Below, piece by piece: positions 6,342-6,935 of a stretch of DNA of 6,935 bases (position 1 is its first letter; the number at the start of each line of letters is the position of its first letter). The notes under the pieces were generated by a model, which did not search any database, was not told the origin of the DNA, and saw nothing but the letters and a program-made list of their open reading frames with translations. Origin of the DNA: Pseudonocardia sp. (GTDB taxonomy: Bacteria > Actinomycetota > Actinomycetes > Mycobacteriales > Pseudonocardiaceae). A program made the translations under genes and the position numbers. The stretch is taken from NCBI GenBank assembly GCA_030147065.1, contig JASLAP010000584.1, positions 1 to 6,935 of the forward strand, in the 5' to 3' direction.

Positions 6342-6393
6342 GCCGTCATCATCCCCGCCCGCGTCCCCGTCCGCGGAGGTCGGCCGCGATCAC
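6338..6393 (-). promoter_or_regulatory. Tiled stop-start overlaps leading into metX
   Basis: A perfect AGGAGG (6403-6398) stands four bases before a GTG at 6393 that overlaps the 27-codon frame's stop. That GTG opens a 14-codon frame rich in Arg and Gly ending in TGA at 6351-6349. The TGA overlaps ATG 6352, which opens ATG-ATG-ACG-GCG-TGA, and its TGA overlaps the metX GTG (6341-6338). Ribosomes could therefore be passed from metY to metX through four successive 4-bp overlaps. Whether this is used is unknown, since short GTGA strings are common in GC-rich DNA. Confidence 0.3.
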
Positions 6394-6473
6394 ACCGCCT
6401 CCTGGCCGACGCTCGTCACCGGCGCGAGCGCGGGCGCTCCTGTGCGGACCGGTGAGCTCGCCAGCTCGCTCAC
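6390..6473 (-). other. 27-codon open frame between metY and metX, in the metX frame
   Basis: It starts with a GTG overlapping the metY stop (GTGA, 6473-6470) and ends with TGA at 6392-6390. A GAAGGG lies three bases before its start. It encodes 27 residues, Ser/Ala/Pro-rich with no recognisable family, beginning MSELASSPVRTG. It is in the same frame as metX, which restarts 16 codons after the TGA. Two readings are possible: a small leader frame that couples metX translation to metY, or the remains of a longer metX N-terminus cut by one nonsense change (CGA to TGA would suffice). It is not counted as a confident gene. Confidence 0.3.
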
Positions 6474-6935
6474 GCGCCCTTCGCCGCGCGGAACCCGGCG
6501 TCCAGGTCGGCCTTGAGGTCCTCGATGCCCTCCAGCCCCACCGACAGCCGCACCAGACCGGGGGTGACCCCGCTGGCCACCTGCTCCAGCCCGGACAGCT
6601 GGCTGTGCGTGGTGCTGGCCGGGTGGATCACCAGGCTGCGCACGTCGCCGATGTTGGCCAGGTGGCTGTGCAGTTCCAGCGCGTCGACGAAGCGGCGCCC
6701 GGCGTCCACGCCGCCGACGATGTCGAAGGACACGATCGCGCCCGCGCCGCGCGGCAGGTAGCGCTGTCCCAGGTCGTACCAGGGGCTGGACGGCAGCCCG
6801 GCGTAGTGCACCTTCTCGACCTCGTCGCGCTGCTCGAGCCACTCGGCGATGCCCTGGGCGTTCTGCACGTGCCGCTCCATGCGCAGCGAGAGCGTCTCGA
6901 TGCCCTGGATGAGCAGGAAGCTGTTCTGCGGGGCG
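6470..6935 (-). CDS. metY: O-acetylhomoserine sulfhydrylase MetY, C-terminal part
   Basis: This PLP enzyme (Cys/Met-metabolism family) converts O-acetyl-L-homoserine and sulfide to homocysteine, and works directly after MetX in methionine synthesis. The window shows only about the last 154 residues; the gene continues past the right edge on the minus strand. An in-frame ATG at 6880 is internal, because the family sequence continues upstream of it (PQNSFLLIQGIETLSLRMERH). Other family segments are VHYAGLPSSPWYDLGQRYLP, GAGAIVSFDIVGG, LANIGDVRSLVIHPASTTH and RLSVGLEGIEDLKADL. The PLP-binding lysine lies in the missing part. The GTG of the 27-codon frame overlaps its stop codon, and metX follows 128 bases downstream, so the genes are very likely cotranscribed. 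No SAM riboswitch can be judged because the gene's 5-prime end is outside the window. Confidence 0.93.
   Translation of the reverse strand, partial: APQNSFLLIQGIETLSLRMERHVQNAQGIAEWLEQRDEVEKVHYAGLPSSPWYDLGQRYLPRGAGAIVSFDIVGGVDAGRRFVDALELHSHLANIGDVRSLVIHPASTTHSQLSGLEQVASGVTPGLVRLSVGLEGIEDLKADLDAGFRAAKGA

Noticed and set aside
5262..6455. 397-codon plus-strand frame opposite metX
   Set aside because: metX has full catalytic motifs on the minus strand; this frame is a compositional shadow.

Overview
The window is very GC-rich DNA with strong G/C third-position bias, frequent GTG starts and 4-bp GTGA/ATGA stop-start overlaps. This points to an actinomycete, perhaps of the Pseudonocardiales; the order is a guess and only the phylum-level call is firm. 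There are seven protein genes and a partial eighth, and no tRNA, rRNA, CRISPR array or insertion sequence. Long antisense open frames are shadows of real genes in GC-rich DNA.

Left region, plus strand, 12-3806: a tightly coupled four-gene operon. It encodes a tunnel-fold (6-pyruvoyl/6-carboxytetrahydropterin synthase family) protein whose catalytic and zinc-binding residues are largely replaced, a GT-B glycosyltransferase of the GT4 type, a class I SAM-dependent methyltransferase, and a multi-spanning membrane protein of the UPF0104/lysylphosphatidylglycerol-synthase transmembrane family. The membrane protein carries an unusual Tyr-Pro tail with a strict five-residue period. Every junction is a 4-bp overlap.

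Middle region: convergent to the operon, on the minus strand (3891-4610), is a stand-alone GTP cyclohydrolase II (ribA-like). Divergent from it across a 60-bp gap is a small four-helix DUF2231 membrane protein (4671-5183). A hairpin-rich 84-bp gap separates the operon from the cyclohydrolase. From memory, the pairing of a degenerate tunnel-fold protein with an extra GTP cyclohydrolase II resembles the Streptomyces coelicolor SCO6650-SCO6655 neighbourhood. A working inference is that the left half makes a modified, glycosylated and methylated pterin- or pyrimidine-derived compound of unknown structure. This is the part of the window most likely to hold an undescribed pathway.

Right region, minus strand: the direct-sulfhydrylation methionine pair, metY (3-prime part only) followed by metX. 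MetX acetylates homoserine and MetY converts O-acetylhomoserine plus sulfide to homocysteine. The 128-bp gap between them holds an in-frame 27-codon open frame, interrupted by one TGA from metX, and a chain of overlapping mini-frames that ends on the metX start.
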